Assembly: GCA_921293015.1 (NCBI GenBank)
Contig: OV121081.1
Location: forward strand, 1,798,001-1,862,000
Length of the DNA stretch: 64,000 nt
Reading direction: 5' to 3'
From: Phorcus lineatus
Lineage: Eukaryota > Mollusca > Gastropoda > Trochida > Trochidae
Shown here: piece by piece, positions 10,477 to 22,199 of the stretch
How positions within the stretch are numbered: position 1 is the stretch's first letter
Layout: each line of letters opens with the position of its first letter
Position numbers and translations under genes: made by a program
The notes under the pieces: generated by a model
The model's database searches: none
What the model saw: only the letters and a program-made list of their open reading frames with translations
Told to the model about the DNA's origin: nothing

Positions 10477-12941
10477 TCCATTTCAAATCATTTATACAAG
10501 TTACATGAATAGGCAAATCCGTTTACAAAGGCAGTTATCTAATCGTTGTTAACAGAGGTAAGATACAATATTCATGTTATTAACATATGTAAAGTTTGCA
10601 GTGAGTCAGGACAACATGAGAAGGCTGTATGGACACTGTGGGTTAATATTTTATGAGAGCTTCATTCAATGCCTAGAATTATTAGCAACTGGTTCCATTT
10701 CTCAGTAAACATTTCTAATCTGTTATTCTTCCTAGCAATAAATTTTTCAATTGAACATGTCATTTTTAAATATTTTAGAAACTCCTCAGAAGAGAGTACA
10801 TTTTGTTTTATACTTGAGACATAGATAAATCTTTTGGCTAAAAGTATTATATGATTAAGTATTTTATTGTGGGAGCTAACTCCAAAGGTGACATAAAATT
10901 TTGTAAGTATGATGTTAAAATGAAGATGATTATTAATAAACATTTCCAAGTCTTGCCAAAAGTTCTTTACAAATTCACAGTCAAAATATACATGTGAGAT
11001 ATCTTCTGAGGAATGTTTACAAAATGTGCATTTATCATTGTCAACAAGCTTCATCTTCAGTAGTTCTCTCTTTGTATAAATAGTTCTGAAAATGAATTTA
11101 TATTGAAAATCAAGCAGCTTACTATCACTGGTACATTTCCTGTAACATATAAAGACATCTTTCCAGTTTATGTCTTGTTGAAATACATTGTTCCAATACT
11201 CTAGTACCTTTGGGACAGTGTTGTTACCAATTAGTTTATCATAAAATATCCTTGAGCCTTTACTATCAGAGCTCATATCATAATGGACAATATTGATAGT
11301 TAAATTATTTAAGCAAATATTTCTGGTTCCTAATAGCTGTTTCCAGTTCTCTGGAATGTTGTTTAACAAATGTTGATAATCTAGAAATGTTCCTTTTATT
11401 TTGAACTTATGTTTAAGAAAATCAAAGCTATGAAAACTCTCTTCAGAAAAGATATCTTTAATAAAATGTATACCGTGATCATACCAGTTCTTTATAATAT
11501 ATGAAGATTTAAATAAATGATTAAGCCAAAGTGGCTGGGCTAAGATTTGGTCAACATCCTCACTGTCAAAGCTGTGTTTTTTATAAAATGCTTGCCAAGC
11601 CAATAAAACATCTCTCCAATAGGGATTATCCTTGTCCGATAAACAATCAACAATGTTAGAACCTAGTGAAGATAATTGTCCTAATGGAAAGATGTTAATT
11701 AAGCTTGAATTTTTCTTCAAATGAGATTTCAATGATGATAATTTCAAAGCATTTATAAAACACTCTATATCAATCATTCTTAGACCTCCATCTTCATATG
11801 TTCTACTGATATTTGATCTTTTAATCTTGTCTTTTTTGTCATTCCAGAGAAATTTATATATTATTTTGTTGAGTTCATCAATGAATGATTTGGGGGGGTT
11901 AGGGAGAGCAGAGAATATATGTACTAAAGATGAGATAGCTAGGGTTTTAATAACAGTAATTTTCCCAATAAGAGTCAAATTTCTTCTTCGCCAACTAGCA
12001 AGTAATCTATTTATGTGTTCTAGGCGTTTTCTGGTGTTGATTACCCATAAGTCTTGAAGGGAAGCATTGAGAGTTATTCCTAATAATTCAAAGTCCCCAC
12101 TGTGCCAATCTAAATACAAGTCATTAGCTAGAATGATATTACTACCAATCATTGAACCAATCCATATTGCTTTTGTTTTGTTTACATTCATTTTTAGACC
12201 TGACATTTCATAGAATTTGTTGAGTGTTTGTATTGCAGCATTGAGGCTTTTTTCAGATCCATCTAGATAAAGTTGTGTATCATCAGCATATTGGCCAAGT
12301 TTGTGTTCATTGTCATTAAGTCTTATGCCCTTGATATCGGTATTTGATCTTATCATAATTCCTAATATTTCTACTGCAAGGATGAAGAGATAGGGAGAAA
12401 CTGGATCTCCCTGTCTACAACCCCTTTCTTGCTGAAAAAAAGATGAGATATGACCATTTTGTATTACTGCTGCTGTATTATTGCCAGTAAGGATTTTAAT
12501 CCATTTGATAATATTAGGTCCAAAACCAAATGATTTCATTGCCTGAGTTATAAATGGTTTTGAAATAGTATCAAAGGCTTTTTCAAAGTCAATTAGTAAA
12601 AGAAGGCCAGGCTTGCTTAACATTCTTGTTTCAAATATGATGTCATATAGTAATCTTATGTTTTCACTTATACATCTCCCAGGTATGAAGCCTGTTTGAT
12701 TCTCATGAATAATTGTATCTAATGTAAGCTTGATCCTATTTGCTATACAAGAGCTGATAATTTTGTACAGTGAATTTAATAATGAAATTGGGCGCCAATT
12801 TTTCAGAAGTTTTCTGTCTCTATTTGGCTTAGGTAAGCAAGTAATAATTCCTCTATTCATTGTAATTGTCAACTCATTCTTTGCAAAAGTTTCCTGTATA
12901 AATCTATGAATCCATGGGCCTAGATCTTTCCAAAAGAACTT
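10446..12941 (-). mobile_element. 5'-truncated L1/Tx1-type LINE insertion
   Basis: This insertion of about 2.5 kb on the minus strand is bounded by a perfect 14-bp target duplication. The order on the minus strand is the C-terminal two-thirds of ORF2, then a 3' UTR of roughly 190 bp (10,661-10,475), then a poly(A) tail seen as a run of 31 T (10,444-10,474) whose first two T overlap the target repeat. ORF1, the endonuclease domain and the N-terminal part of the reverse transcriptase are missing, so the copy is dead on arrival. The unbroken frame, long A tail and identical target repeats indicate a recent insertion. The clade assignment (L1/Tx1-like rather than CR1, RTE or Jockey) is from the protein pattern. 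Confidence 0.92.
10662..12941 (-). CDS. LINE ORF2 fragment: reverse transcriptase plus C-terminal zinc-binding region
   Basis: The frame is open from the truncation point at 12,941 to a stop at 10,662 (759 codons). The first reported start at 12,872 is a TTG inside this frame, not a real start, since KFFWKDLGPWIHRFIQETFA-type RT sequence continues upstream of it. Numbering from 12,872, the fingers motif NWRPISLLN is at 25-33, the first catalytic Asp is in LLIDFEKAFD at residue 95, the GCRQGDPVSPYLF block is at 151-163, and the catalytic YADD is at 195-198. The thumb-like LGITL and WRRRNLTLIGK motifs follow. Near the C-terminus CTFC...HVYFDC...FW matches the zf-RVT type cysteine-histidine region. 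In an intact element the product reverse-transcribes its own RNA at nicked chromosomal DNA. Here the fragment lacks its promoter, ORF1 and endonuclease, so it is not autonomous. No frameshift or stop was seen. Confidence 0.93.
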   Translation of the reverse strand, partial: KFFWKDLGPWIHRFIQETFAKNELTITMNRGIITCLPKPNRDRKLLKNWRPISLLNSLYKIISSCIANRIKLTLDTIIHENQTGFIPGRCISENIRLLYDIIFETRMLSKPGLLLLIDFEKAFDTISKPFITQAMKSFGFGPNIIKWIKILTGNNTAAVIQNGHISSFFQQERGCRQGDPVSPYLFILAVEILGIMIRSNTDIKGIRLNDNEHKLGQYADDTQLYLDGSEKSLNAAIQTLNKFYEMSGLKMNVNKTKAIWIGSMIGSNIILANDLYLDWHSGDFELLGITLNASLQDLWVINTRKRLEHINRLLASWRRRNLTLIGKITVIKTLAISSLVHIFSALPNPPKSFIDELNKIIYKFLWNDKKDKIKRSNISRTYEDGGLRMIDIECFINALKLSSLKSHLKKNSSLINIFPLGQLSSLGSNIVDCLSDKDNPYWRDVLLAWQAFYKKHSFDSEDVDQILAQPLWLNHLFKSSYIIKNWYDHGIHFIKDIFSEESFHSFDFLKHKFKIKGTFLDYQHLLNNIPENWKQLLGTRNICLNNLTINIVHYDMSSDSKGSRIFYDKLIGNNTVPKVLEYWNNVFQQDINWKDVFICYRKCTSDSKLLDFQYKFIFRTIYTKRELLKMKLVDNDKCTFCKHSSEDISHVYFDCEFVKNFWQDLEMFINNHLHFNIILTKFYVTFGVSSHNKILNHIILLAKRFIYVSSIKQNVLSSEEFLKYLKMTCSIEKFIARKNNRLEMFTEKWNQLLIILGIE

Positions 12942-12955
12942 AAATAATCTTTCTT
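12942..12955. repeat. Target-site duplication at the LINE 5' truncation side
   Basis: AAATAATCTTTCTT is identical to the copy at 10,432-10,445. The flanking bases differ (T against G upstream, G against T downstream), so the repeat is exactly 14 bp. Confidence 0.9.
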
Positions 12956-15900
12956 GTTAAAATTAATTTGTCTAGATTTTGCGAAACAGTCGCCATCTCT
13001 GCTGTGCCTAACTAATCTCGGAAAGCCTATTACCTGTCATAGAAATTATATATTCGTAAGTATATATAGTGCAATGAACGAGAATTGGGTACATGTAAAC
13101 ATTACATATGTATACATGTATACATGTTAAAAGTAAAAACAATCCTACAATCAGGCAAATTCATACAACGGCTGATAAAAACATTTTCCATTGCATGCAT
13201 GGCCTGAAGAGGCTCGTTGAACTGAAAGGGCGAGCCAATAAAAATGGATAATAGAATACATTAAAAAGATACAGATTGCATACTACATATGTAGCGTATT
13301 ACACACATACATCGAAATGTACATTAAGTGAAGGATATCATATTACAATTTTGATTTAAGCTTTGGCTTTAGTTTACCAATTAACAATCATTACTGCTCC
13401 GCCCAGCAGTTGATTCAGCAGTTAACTTGTATAACAGAATAAAGATATTTCCCACATGTTTCCATGTTTCTTTTGATTATCAAGCATTCTTTAAATAGTT
13501 CTTTACATAAAACAGTATATTATTTCCATACTAGAGTACATTCGGAGGATGGTTATTTTGAAAGTTCGCGAACATTAATGAATGAATTTTTATCATGTAA
13601 AACTCCTTCAAAAAATATATATAACTTACGATTGGATTGTCATTATCATACAATATATGATTCTTAAGGTTTAGCATTGAATAATGTCAAAGGTTATGAC
13701 GCAATGACCCTTCAATGGTGACAGAGGAAGAATCTCATTACAGATTAATTATCAGGATTTTGGATTGTAAATATGCCCTCATCATGATAGCCTTGAAGCT
13801 GTTCCTTCGTAGTCAAATCAATTGTGATTTTGTTAAATGGTTACGTAAGGTTGAACATCTGTTTAATTAACCCTATTGATACAGATAATGTGATAAAGCC
13901 GAGTTAACATTCAGGGAATGACAGACACGCGGATAACATTACCCACTGACACTAATAGATGTTAAACGCTCATTCAAATCTATCAATACCCACAATCTGT
14001 TCATAACCCTTTTCTCTCGTAAGTTGTCTTTAAAAGTTACAACTTCTGCTGAAAGTATTCGATTAAAAAAACTTTTTAAAATATTTTTTAAGATCTCATG
14101 AAACTAAATTGATTCAATATTGGCCTTTATCTGAATTGGTTACTACAATCTTAACATTTTCAAAATGTAAGCATGCTTTAAAAGTGATTAGGTCTAACAT
14201 GATTTTCTGGATGAGAGCAAAATCAAAATTACGAATGTGTTTGCCTCTTTACAGACACACAAATTATTGTTTCTCTTTTCAATGACTTGTTTAATACTTC
14301 ATGTATACCCTATATCACTTAATCATAGTTCCTAAAACGCATTTATACACAAGTCTAACATACTTTAGAATCACAACTCACAACTATTTTTGCTCAGTTG
14401 CTACACTGATAATCATAGGAATAATTCTATTGAAATTTTTATAACTTATTTTGATAAATCACAATCATTTTATTTTTTTAAATCGTTAATGTCATCATGT
14501 GGTTCTGTCTAAGCTGTTGTTAAACCAATATCAAGCGATAACATACGATGACAGTATATCTTCAGATTGACAAACGTTCACTTGAACGTACGTGTAGTCC
14601 AGCATTCTGAAGGTTTATATTACATAATCTTTCGCCATATAGAAGAGTACTCCAAGGGTCAGTAGGTCATATACATCTAGATGCTTGTATGTGAAATTTC
14701 AAAATGAAATGGTTTTCGTTTTGCTCTGCGAATAAATTGTAAGACATAATCCACTTTGAAATCATACTTGGCGCTACACTTAATCAGCCTTGATTTACGA
14801 TTTCTTTCAAAATAATGATTGAGAGTTATTTCAATTAAAGAGATTTAAAGCAGTGATAAATCATTATGTAAGGTCTTATGCAAGAATGTTTAACAATATG
14901 TTCAAAATGATCCCTGTACATATCATGTTTTAGAGTGCTTTAAGGGATTTGAACAATGAAATGTAAATCTAAGCTGGAATACGACTTCATAATAACATAT
15001 ACACATATAACCGAGATTATTTGACTGTTGCTTGTTGAGAAGTCAAGATGGGTAGTAAACACAATATCTTGTCTTTCCAGGCATGGGTTTTTGCTTTATC
15101 AGTTAAAGATATAATATTCTTTTCTCATTTGGAAATTATGATATAATACATTCATTCTAAAAATAAAGCCAATGGTAACTCGAATCAGTATTGATTGCTC
15201 AGTTTGTTATATTTATTATCTATTGCATATATTTGAGTAGGTAGGTAACATGAGTAGGTATCAGTACTGCTTTTTGATAATTTTTGTCTTTTTTCTGTCT
15301 ATTTATAATCGCGAATATCCTATCATTGGTTGTTAATCTCAATTCAGTAAATGACAAATGTGACTTCTTGGTAGAAACTCATTCCTTTCACTTGGGAATT
15401 TGAGAAGTAAATATGTTCTGTCAATCTAGCCATGTGAGTTTGTTTGATTAATCAGTTCGACAAAGTGATGGATTTGGTCAGTTTGGATATTATGATGTTA
15501 TGCAATTATGTAAAAACTAATGCAGATCGAAACCATATAGGTAATGATATCTCAGGTTATATACGGACATGTAAACATTGATGGAGATCAGCAACGCGTT
15601 AGATAATACTTATCCTAACTTTGGTTTAATTATATTCATCATAGCAACAATGATTCGATTTATTAACAAACATCAATCATTGAGGGACCATTCAGCGAAG
15701 TTGATAAACATAATAAAATTTTCTCACACTTTGATGTAGCTTTCTCAGTGAGTTAAATGTATTTATGCCATATATCATCCTTGTCACACTATGTCAAATG
15801 TCAGATTTCAGTAGAAACTTCGAGCGCATTTTTTGTATATAAAGCGTATATTCTTCGCCTTACACCGTACATCAATCAGAGGCTCAGTATGGAAATGATA

Positions 15901-16060
15901 AACTCAAACCACTTCATAAACTGTACGTAAACTGCCAACGATTGAAGAAGCCATTTGGATAAACACCTTGAAGGTGAGATTAATCATTGGGACATTCTGT
16001 GGTTTCCTCTGAAATACTTTGATATAAATGGAAGGGTCGGACAGTCAAATCAATCTGGAC
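12956..16060. other. AT-rich non-coding stretch
   Basis: I see no gene, RNA or repeat family. Short alternating TACATGTATACATGT simple sequence occurs near 13,090-13,130. A TATATAAAG at about 15,837 precedes a 13-codon ATG frame, too little to call a gene. Confidence 0.5.
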
Positions 16061-16366
16061 ACATTTAGAGAAAATCAGTCCAAAGATTGATTACTTAAAG
16101 AAAGAAATTGTTCGATATTACGATAGCTCAAGATACATGTTCCTATCATCGGGCACTGAACAAATGTTTTTTGAATACTGGTCAACTCTACATCTGTTAC
16201 TTGGAAAGAAAACACAATAGTCTATTATATATTACCATAAGCACACTTTTGTCATTGCCTATTGTATAATATTTTATCTGTATAACCGTGTCATTGTCAA
16301 TACCTTTTGTTTGCCTGTATTATGAAATATGGAAAATAAAAATAAAAATAAAAACATTTAGAGAAA
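16061..16366 (+). mobile_element. Short 5'-truncated LINE 3' end with 13-bp target duplication
   Basis: ACATTTAGAGAAA occurs at 16,061-16,073 and again at 16,354-16,366. Between them lie about 280 bp ending in an A-rich tail of AAAAT units (about 16,330-16,353). The insert opens with roughly 47 codons ending in TAG at about 16,220, followed by a short 3' UTR. The layout (coding end, UTR, A-rich tail, target repeats) is that of a truncated non-LTR element. I do not recognise the coding remnant, so the family is open; a SINE is less likely because no tRNA-like head is present. Confidence 0.65.
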
Positions 16367-19162
16367 GTGTGTGCAATCAAATGGCATATCCTTTCCATCC
16401 TTTTGTGAAACTGAATGCTTGAAAATTGATGGAACATTGAATGTTATATACCACCGATCTTTTTGTGACGATAATATGTTAAACATCTTTTATTAATATA
16501 TCATTTCATATTTAGAAATTTATATATTTAGAAAATCCTTTCAGTGCTCATAAGGCAACAACCTGTATAAATCAATTTATCAAACTGCTTAAAAATTTGT
16601 GATTCATTTTTGACTAAATAGAAATCCTAGTTTTAAAAATAGTTCAATATGTATTCTTATTCTTTGTTTCAACAAACCAAAACTACATATTTAAATTGAG
16701 ATCATTCTTTATTCAGAAAAGTTTTTATTCAAAATGAAATTGATTTCTTTCACTGGCAAATGTACTACATGTGTGGAACACCATTACACAGCTTTAACAG
16801 CGTCTTCATGACTCAACAAACGACTTTATTCTTATACGGCTTTAACATCATTGTTATCAAGGAATTCCTTCGTCTAAGCTGGGCCATTAGTCATTGTAGC
16901 TTTCTTTGTGAGGAAAAAGAGCTCAATACGTGTTATGTGCATTTGCTTCTTAAAATGGACTGCTTTACCTAGCGATTTAATCAATTCGAACTGAGAGCCG
17001 CTGTGGGTTTTTTTTTGTTGAAAGGAAGAAGTATTCTATATTGTTATCATATACATGACTAATTGAAACACTGTACATTTTGATCGTTAACAGATAACAA
17101 GCATAATCAAAGCAACTGGTAATCGCTGTCAATTCAAATTGGTATCAATATTAATCTGACATGACATAACAGATGAGATAATGAAAGCTCAAGGATATTG
17201 TTGAACATGCTCGATGTTTACATGTCATCCCATCCCATCATTATTAAAACCTTGTGTTGCAGAATCAAACATAAAGTAAGCCAAGTTTGTATAGTTTCCA
17301 AAAGAAACCGATCCCCACCATTGGTCTTTTTCTTTTGAAAATAAGTTCCTTTATACTTGGTTTTGAACTTCTTCCCACATGTTTCTACACTAAAAGTCGA
17401 CCAAGTCTAAAATTGATTCAACGCATGTTCATCAATTTTATTCAAAGAGCGTGTATTTGTCTCTGTCCAAACCCGGGGGAGGAATCAATAGCGAGAACAA
17501 ATGTCAGCAACACAGCGAAATTTAAACATTTTTTAAGACTAATGAAGTCTGGTGATAATGTTGATTCGTGAAAGACATGTTTAAGGAAAATGTCTTAGAT
17601 TTTCATTTCGGTTCAAACGACAATATCGAAAGAGAATTAATTTAGGTTTCCTCAAATGACAAATAGATAGTTTCTTATTCAAACTGTAACTGAGACTTGA
17701 AAAACAATACAGCATCTCTAGTCTAGATAGTTTATTTCTGTACAATACAGCATCTCTTCTCAACTATAAACTATACAGCCGCATTTTAAACATTTACTTT
17801 TAGAGACGCAAACAAAACAAATTGAATTTAATACTTAACATGATGAAATATTTCATTTTAAATTAGCGAAAGTAAGTGAAGCGAAAGTGCTTCTTTGTAA
17901 ATCCTATTTCTTAGAAATTATTCAAACCTTTAATTTTCTAGACAAACTAACCAACACCCGATATGATAAAGGAAAAATCATAAATTCATAACAGAAGTTT
18001 TATAAAACTTGATGCATAGGTAATTCAATATGTATAAAAACCCATATGTGTACTGCACAGGACATATTGCAACCACATAAATAGTACATTTATGAATATA
18101 TGGGTTAAGGTTATAACCCTCAATATTATACTTGACCACATATTATACTTGACCACATGTTTCTAAAAAAGGTACCTCTCTATTTCTATATATGATTTAT
18201 AATTATATAATTAATAAATTAGATTAAATATACTCAATACACTCAAGGCGGTAACATATCACATACCTACTACGACATTCATACACTTATTACCCGATCA
18301 GGTTTGGTCAGAAGAACATATACATTATTCCATTCAGCTATCATCCTGTTTATGTGTCCGTATCTTTTCAGTTCATGGGAGAGTGAGTTTTGACGGAGAG
18401 ATGAGATTGGGACTTTATGACACATGTCAATTACTTCTTGTTGCCTTTCAATAGTCTTATGTATGACCTTTTTAGTTATTTTTAACTAGATTTCTATCCT
18501 CCTGATTCATTTCTAGATTTGTAATAAAAAAGAAAATATCAGTAACTAGTTCGACTATTTCAATACCACCATGTATAAAATATTTTGGTAGACTTTCAAA
18601 TGAAGTAGCTATAAATTGTTGATACTGCAATTAAATGGCCTCAAAAAGAAGACAATACTAACACAGCTGTTTGAATATGTTTTAATTTTACTCTTAGTAT
18701 GTTTCAAACCTCAAGAACTTGGTTCCTTTATATTTCGTTATCACGAACCCCATTGTGTTTGATTTCTTACATTATTACTGCCAAAAACGTCCCAATCAGC
18801 AGTTACTATTTACTAATGTAATAAGAATTATAATGTATGGATTAGGTAGAATGTCATTGGAATACTGGGATTGAATTAGGGACCAGAGGTTTTTGCCGAG
18901 AATTGTTTCTTTTCCGCCTTGTCTCTAACGTTGTTAAATTATATTTCAATTACAAAACCTTTTGAGACATTTTCCTTTACCTTTGTTGGAATAAAAAGTG
19001 AGATGTTTCCATTCTTGTTATTGTTATTCATGGTGAGGGAAAGAACCAGGGGAGATTATACGAGTTTGACGGTTTTTCCGATAAGATATCTTACCACAAA
19101 AATCACACAATGCAATGTCCATTTAGAAAAACGAAAACCGTCCTAATACACTTGCACATAGT
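16367..19162. other. AT-rich non-coding stretch with minor local repeats
   Basis: No gene is recognised. A 17-bp direct repeat (ATATTATACTTGACCAC) occurs twice in tandem near 18,123-18,156, and ACAATACAGCATCTCT occurs twice near 17,700-17,760. Confidence 0.5.
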
Positions 19163-19990
19163 AACGGAATTCCTGCCCTTACTTATCTCTAAAATATTGG
19201 CGATTATGTGATAACGATTTGCCTTGTATGTTAACAAACACCAAGATCGTACTTTCACACTTTTATTGCTTAAAATGATATTTAGAAGACTTTTAAAGAT
19301 ATAAAAACTTTTTTGCAAAACTTCAATATCTCTGATCCTGCATTTCGATGTCATGTTATAACTGAAGAAAGACAAGCTCCCTTATTGACGACATTGATCT
19401 CTGATAAACTAGATTTTTACTCCTGATAAATCCATTGCGAGATACAGTCCTTAAAAGACTTGGATGGAATGCAATGAGATGATGGTTGTGGTCTGTCATT
19501 CGTTTTAATATTTCTTAATTAGTGACAGTCTAATTAACATGTGAAAGCAAGTTTTAAATACCAAGTAGATATAAACAAACATGCAATTTTCAGCTAACAT
19601 ATTGTCAGCTGCCTGCCAAAACGCATAGTTTGTAATATCACGATGTCGACTGCTCATCAATGTTTTATACTTATACTTATACAAACACCAGGCGTGAAGG
19701 ACACACAATCATGCTATTTTATTGAATCATGATTTATAAGGCTTGTAGACCAGGCACATCTGTATGAATTATTCAGATATCTTCATGTGCTTGTGGTTTT
19801 ACTTTAATCTAATCTCCATAATCTTTTGCAGCTGTGAAAAGTTATTTCTCAAGTTGGAATGTCATTTTACATTATCTTTCAATTAAATTAACATCTGTGT
19901 TTATTTTTATACCTGCGTGACACTGTGATTTATGCGCTTGTGAGAAGAATGCGTAAATGCTTGTTTTGAAGGCGATTGAACCTTTTGTGT
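19163..19990 (+). repeat. Diverged segmental duplicate, copy 1 of 3
   Basis: It shares ordered blocks with 22,200-23,260. Examples are GATAAATCCATTG (19,425 against 22,604), GAGATGATGGTTGTGG (19,475 against 22,900), the CATGTGAAA...AGTTTTAA block (19,540 against 22,960) and TATGAATTATTCAGAT (19,763 against 23,114). It lacks the SINE inserted in copy 2. No coding content is visible. Confidence 0.6.
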
Positions 19991-20854
19991 TTCAGGTGGT
20001 AATCAAGATAAATTCTATAGTATAATGACTCATCGATTTGAGTCATAAAACATGAACGGTGAAACCGAGAACAATGATATAGACTAATCTTGACAGAAAT
20101 GGTTAACGTTAATATCTATAAACAACCTAAAGCATTGTAAACATACCTTAAATAATAATATTTAATCAATTCTCAGTTTCATTCTTGCCTTACCCAGTAT
20201 CAGTAACATTTTGCCTTGAATGCATTAACTTTGTAGCTTCTAATAATAACATACAAAAACAACAGCAAATGATTTTTTACTTTACAAATTCAATTTACAT
20301 GTGGCAATTTCGTTACAGTGTGTTTACATCTTAGAATGTTCCATACTTTGATAGGTGTACTGTGGATAGAATATGTGGATAATATTGTCCCCTAGGTACT
20401 GAAAACATACTTTTCAAAGTTGATAAATCTCTTTGATGGCCATTAAAACATGGTTTCGATGGCAATACATTTTGATGTAAGATTTACTATTAGTGTTGAC
20501 AAACAGATTCAGTTGTAAATTCTTTTCAATTTTTCAATTCTATTGAAGATCCAAGTTAATGCCAGAATTTTTAAAAAAATAGTAGTAGTAGCAGTAATGT
20601 TAACATAAACCTTTAATGAGTAATTTGTTATGCATATAATAACATATATCTCTAAGAATATCTGTTGTAGATGTTTAGTTGGTGAGGTACGGACAAGAAA
20701 CCATGGAGTTGTGCCAACATGAGTTGTCAGAAGAGATGTCTGTCACAAGAAGAAATACATGATAAAACTGTTAAAATAATTCAGTTGCCATCCCATCCCA
20801 TGATATCGTGTACCCACGTGATAGAGTTCATGAAACCGGAATCCTACACCAATT

Positions 20855-21740
20855 ATATACATAGAGAACAAAGTTAAGCACCCCCCCCCCCCCCCTTTCC
20901 CCATTTTGAAAATTGCAAAATGCGTCTGTGGAGAAAAATTCGAAAATATGACTAAATAGATCCCCTTGACATAGAAACTACATTTTTCGTGACTTAGTAT
21001 CTTTAAAATCATCATACGTGATGACATTTTGAGAACTTAAGATCAAACACGTAATGGTACTGATTTTTCACCCAAAATAACTATCGTCCGTTTGTCAAAA
21101 GTATGTAATGGATTCTGATGTTAGTTGTCATGAACAACAATTTTGTTAACAGGTACAATTTTACACTTTCAAAAATCATGTATCCATCACAATAAGGTCA
21201 TTATTGGGTTTTGAAATTTGATAAGAATTTTTTCCATAATTTTTAGAAAATGGCCATAACCAAACGATTTTGGAATAAAGGTGGTCTACTTTAACTTTGA
21301 TTCAGTAACCCTATACTTTTTGCTTTATAGTCGTTGTTACATTTAAAACTGCCCAATTTAGTCCCCTTTTTTTAATGGGGCAGTTTCCAAAAAAGGAGAT
21401 TTTGAAGTTCCATACTGCTCTAACTAATGACTTTTGCTTAAGAGATCCATAATAAAGTGTGATCAGTGGAATAGAAGTAATGGAATAATACACATTTAAA
21501 CAAAAAAATATTGACTTTCTGAACATATTCACCTTTTGATCTCAAAATTAACAATTTGTATAACTGCAGTTATTCAAAATATCCGAAACTATATCTTAAT
21601 GAAATTACGTTCTTAAATTGCAAAATTATGATTCTATCATATCATACAATTACTTTTACTGCAATGTGGTCCTCTTTATTCTCAGACTTACTGGTGAAAA
21701 ACTTGTGTGTGCTTAACTTTTTTCTTATGTATATGTAATA
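20855..21740. mobile_element. Possible DNA element with inverted ends
   Basis: TATACATAGAGAACAAAGTT followed by AAGCAC near 20,856 pairs in inverted orientation with GTGCTTAACTTTTTTCTTAT followed by GTATATG near 21,708-21,734, giving arms of about 26 bp. The interior lacks coding capacity. A TA target is possible but cannot be fixed because the flanks are TA-rich. It may be a mariner-type MITE or a coincidental inverted repeat. Confidence 0.3.
20881..20895. repeat. Poly(C) tract of 15
   Basis: A homopolymer lies just inside the left inverted arm of the possible element at 20,855-21,740. Its length is prone to sequencing error. Confidence 0.9.
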
Positions 21741-22199
21741 AATTTCGTACGGAAAAGTATTTGAGAGTTGCTTTTAAACTGACATTTGAACGATACTGTT
21801 AAATGTGAGGGTCCGAACAAATTCTCCATGATTGACGTTGTTTGCATCATGGTTTAAATTTCAAATCATTAAGACAATGACAATATTAATCAGCTTAGTA
21901 GACATACTAACAAATAAAAAGGGAAGGGATTGCTTTACTTAAAACACAATAGAATCATGAAAATGTGTAATATTTAAGAATTTGGCACACGATTATAGAT
22001 AGTTAAGCCATTCATCGAGTGTAGGGTTTAATGTGTTGTCAACAATCAAAATCAAGGACAACTCCCTTCAACATGTTTTCCAAGATTCCAACAACCAGGC
22101 CAATAATGTTTAAATGAAATAAGTTCAAAACACGTTAAAAAAGTGAGCAAGACTTTATTTTTATGTTTCCACATAAAAGTTTTCATCTCTCAGATTTCT

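Noticed and set aside
11827..12057. 76-codon plus-strand frame
   Set aside because: It is antisense to the LINE reverse transcriptase frame.
15837..15935. TATA-like TATATAAAG followed by a 13-codon ATG frame and GTAAAC
   Set aside because: The frame is too short, the donor is weak and there is no downstream exon.
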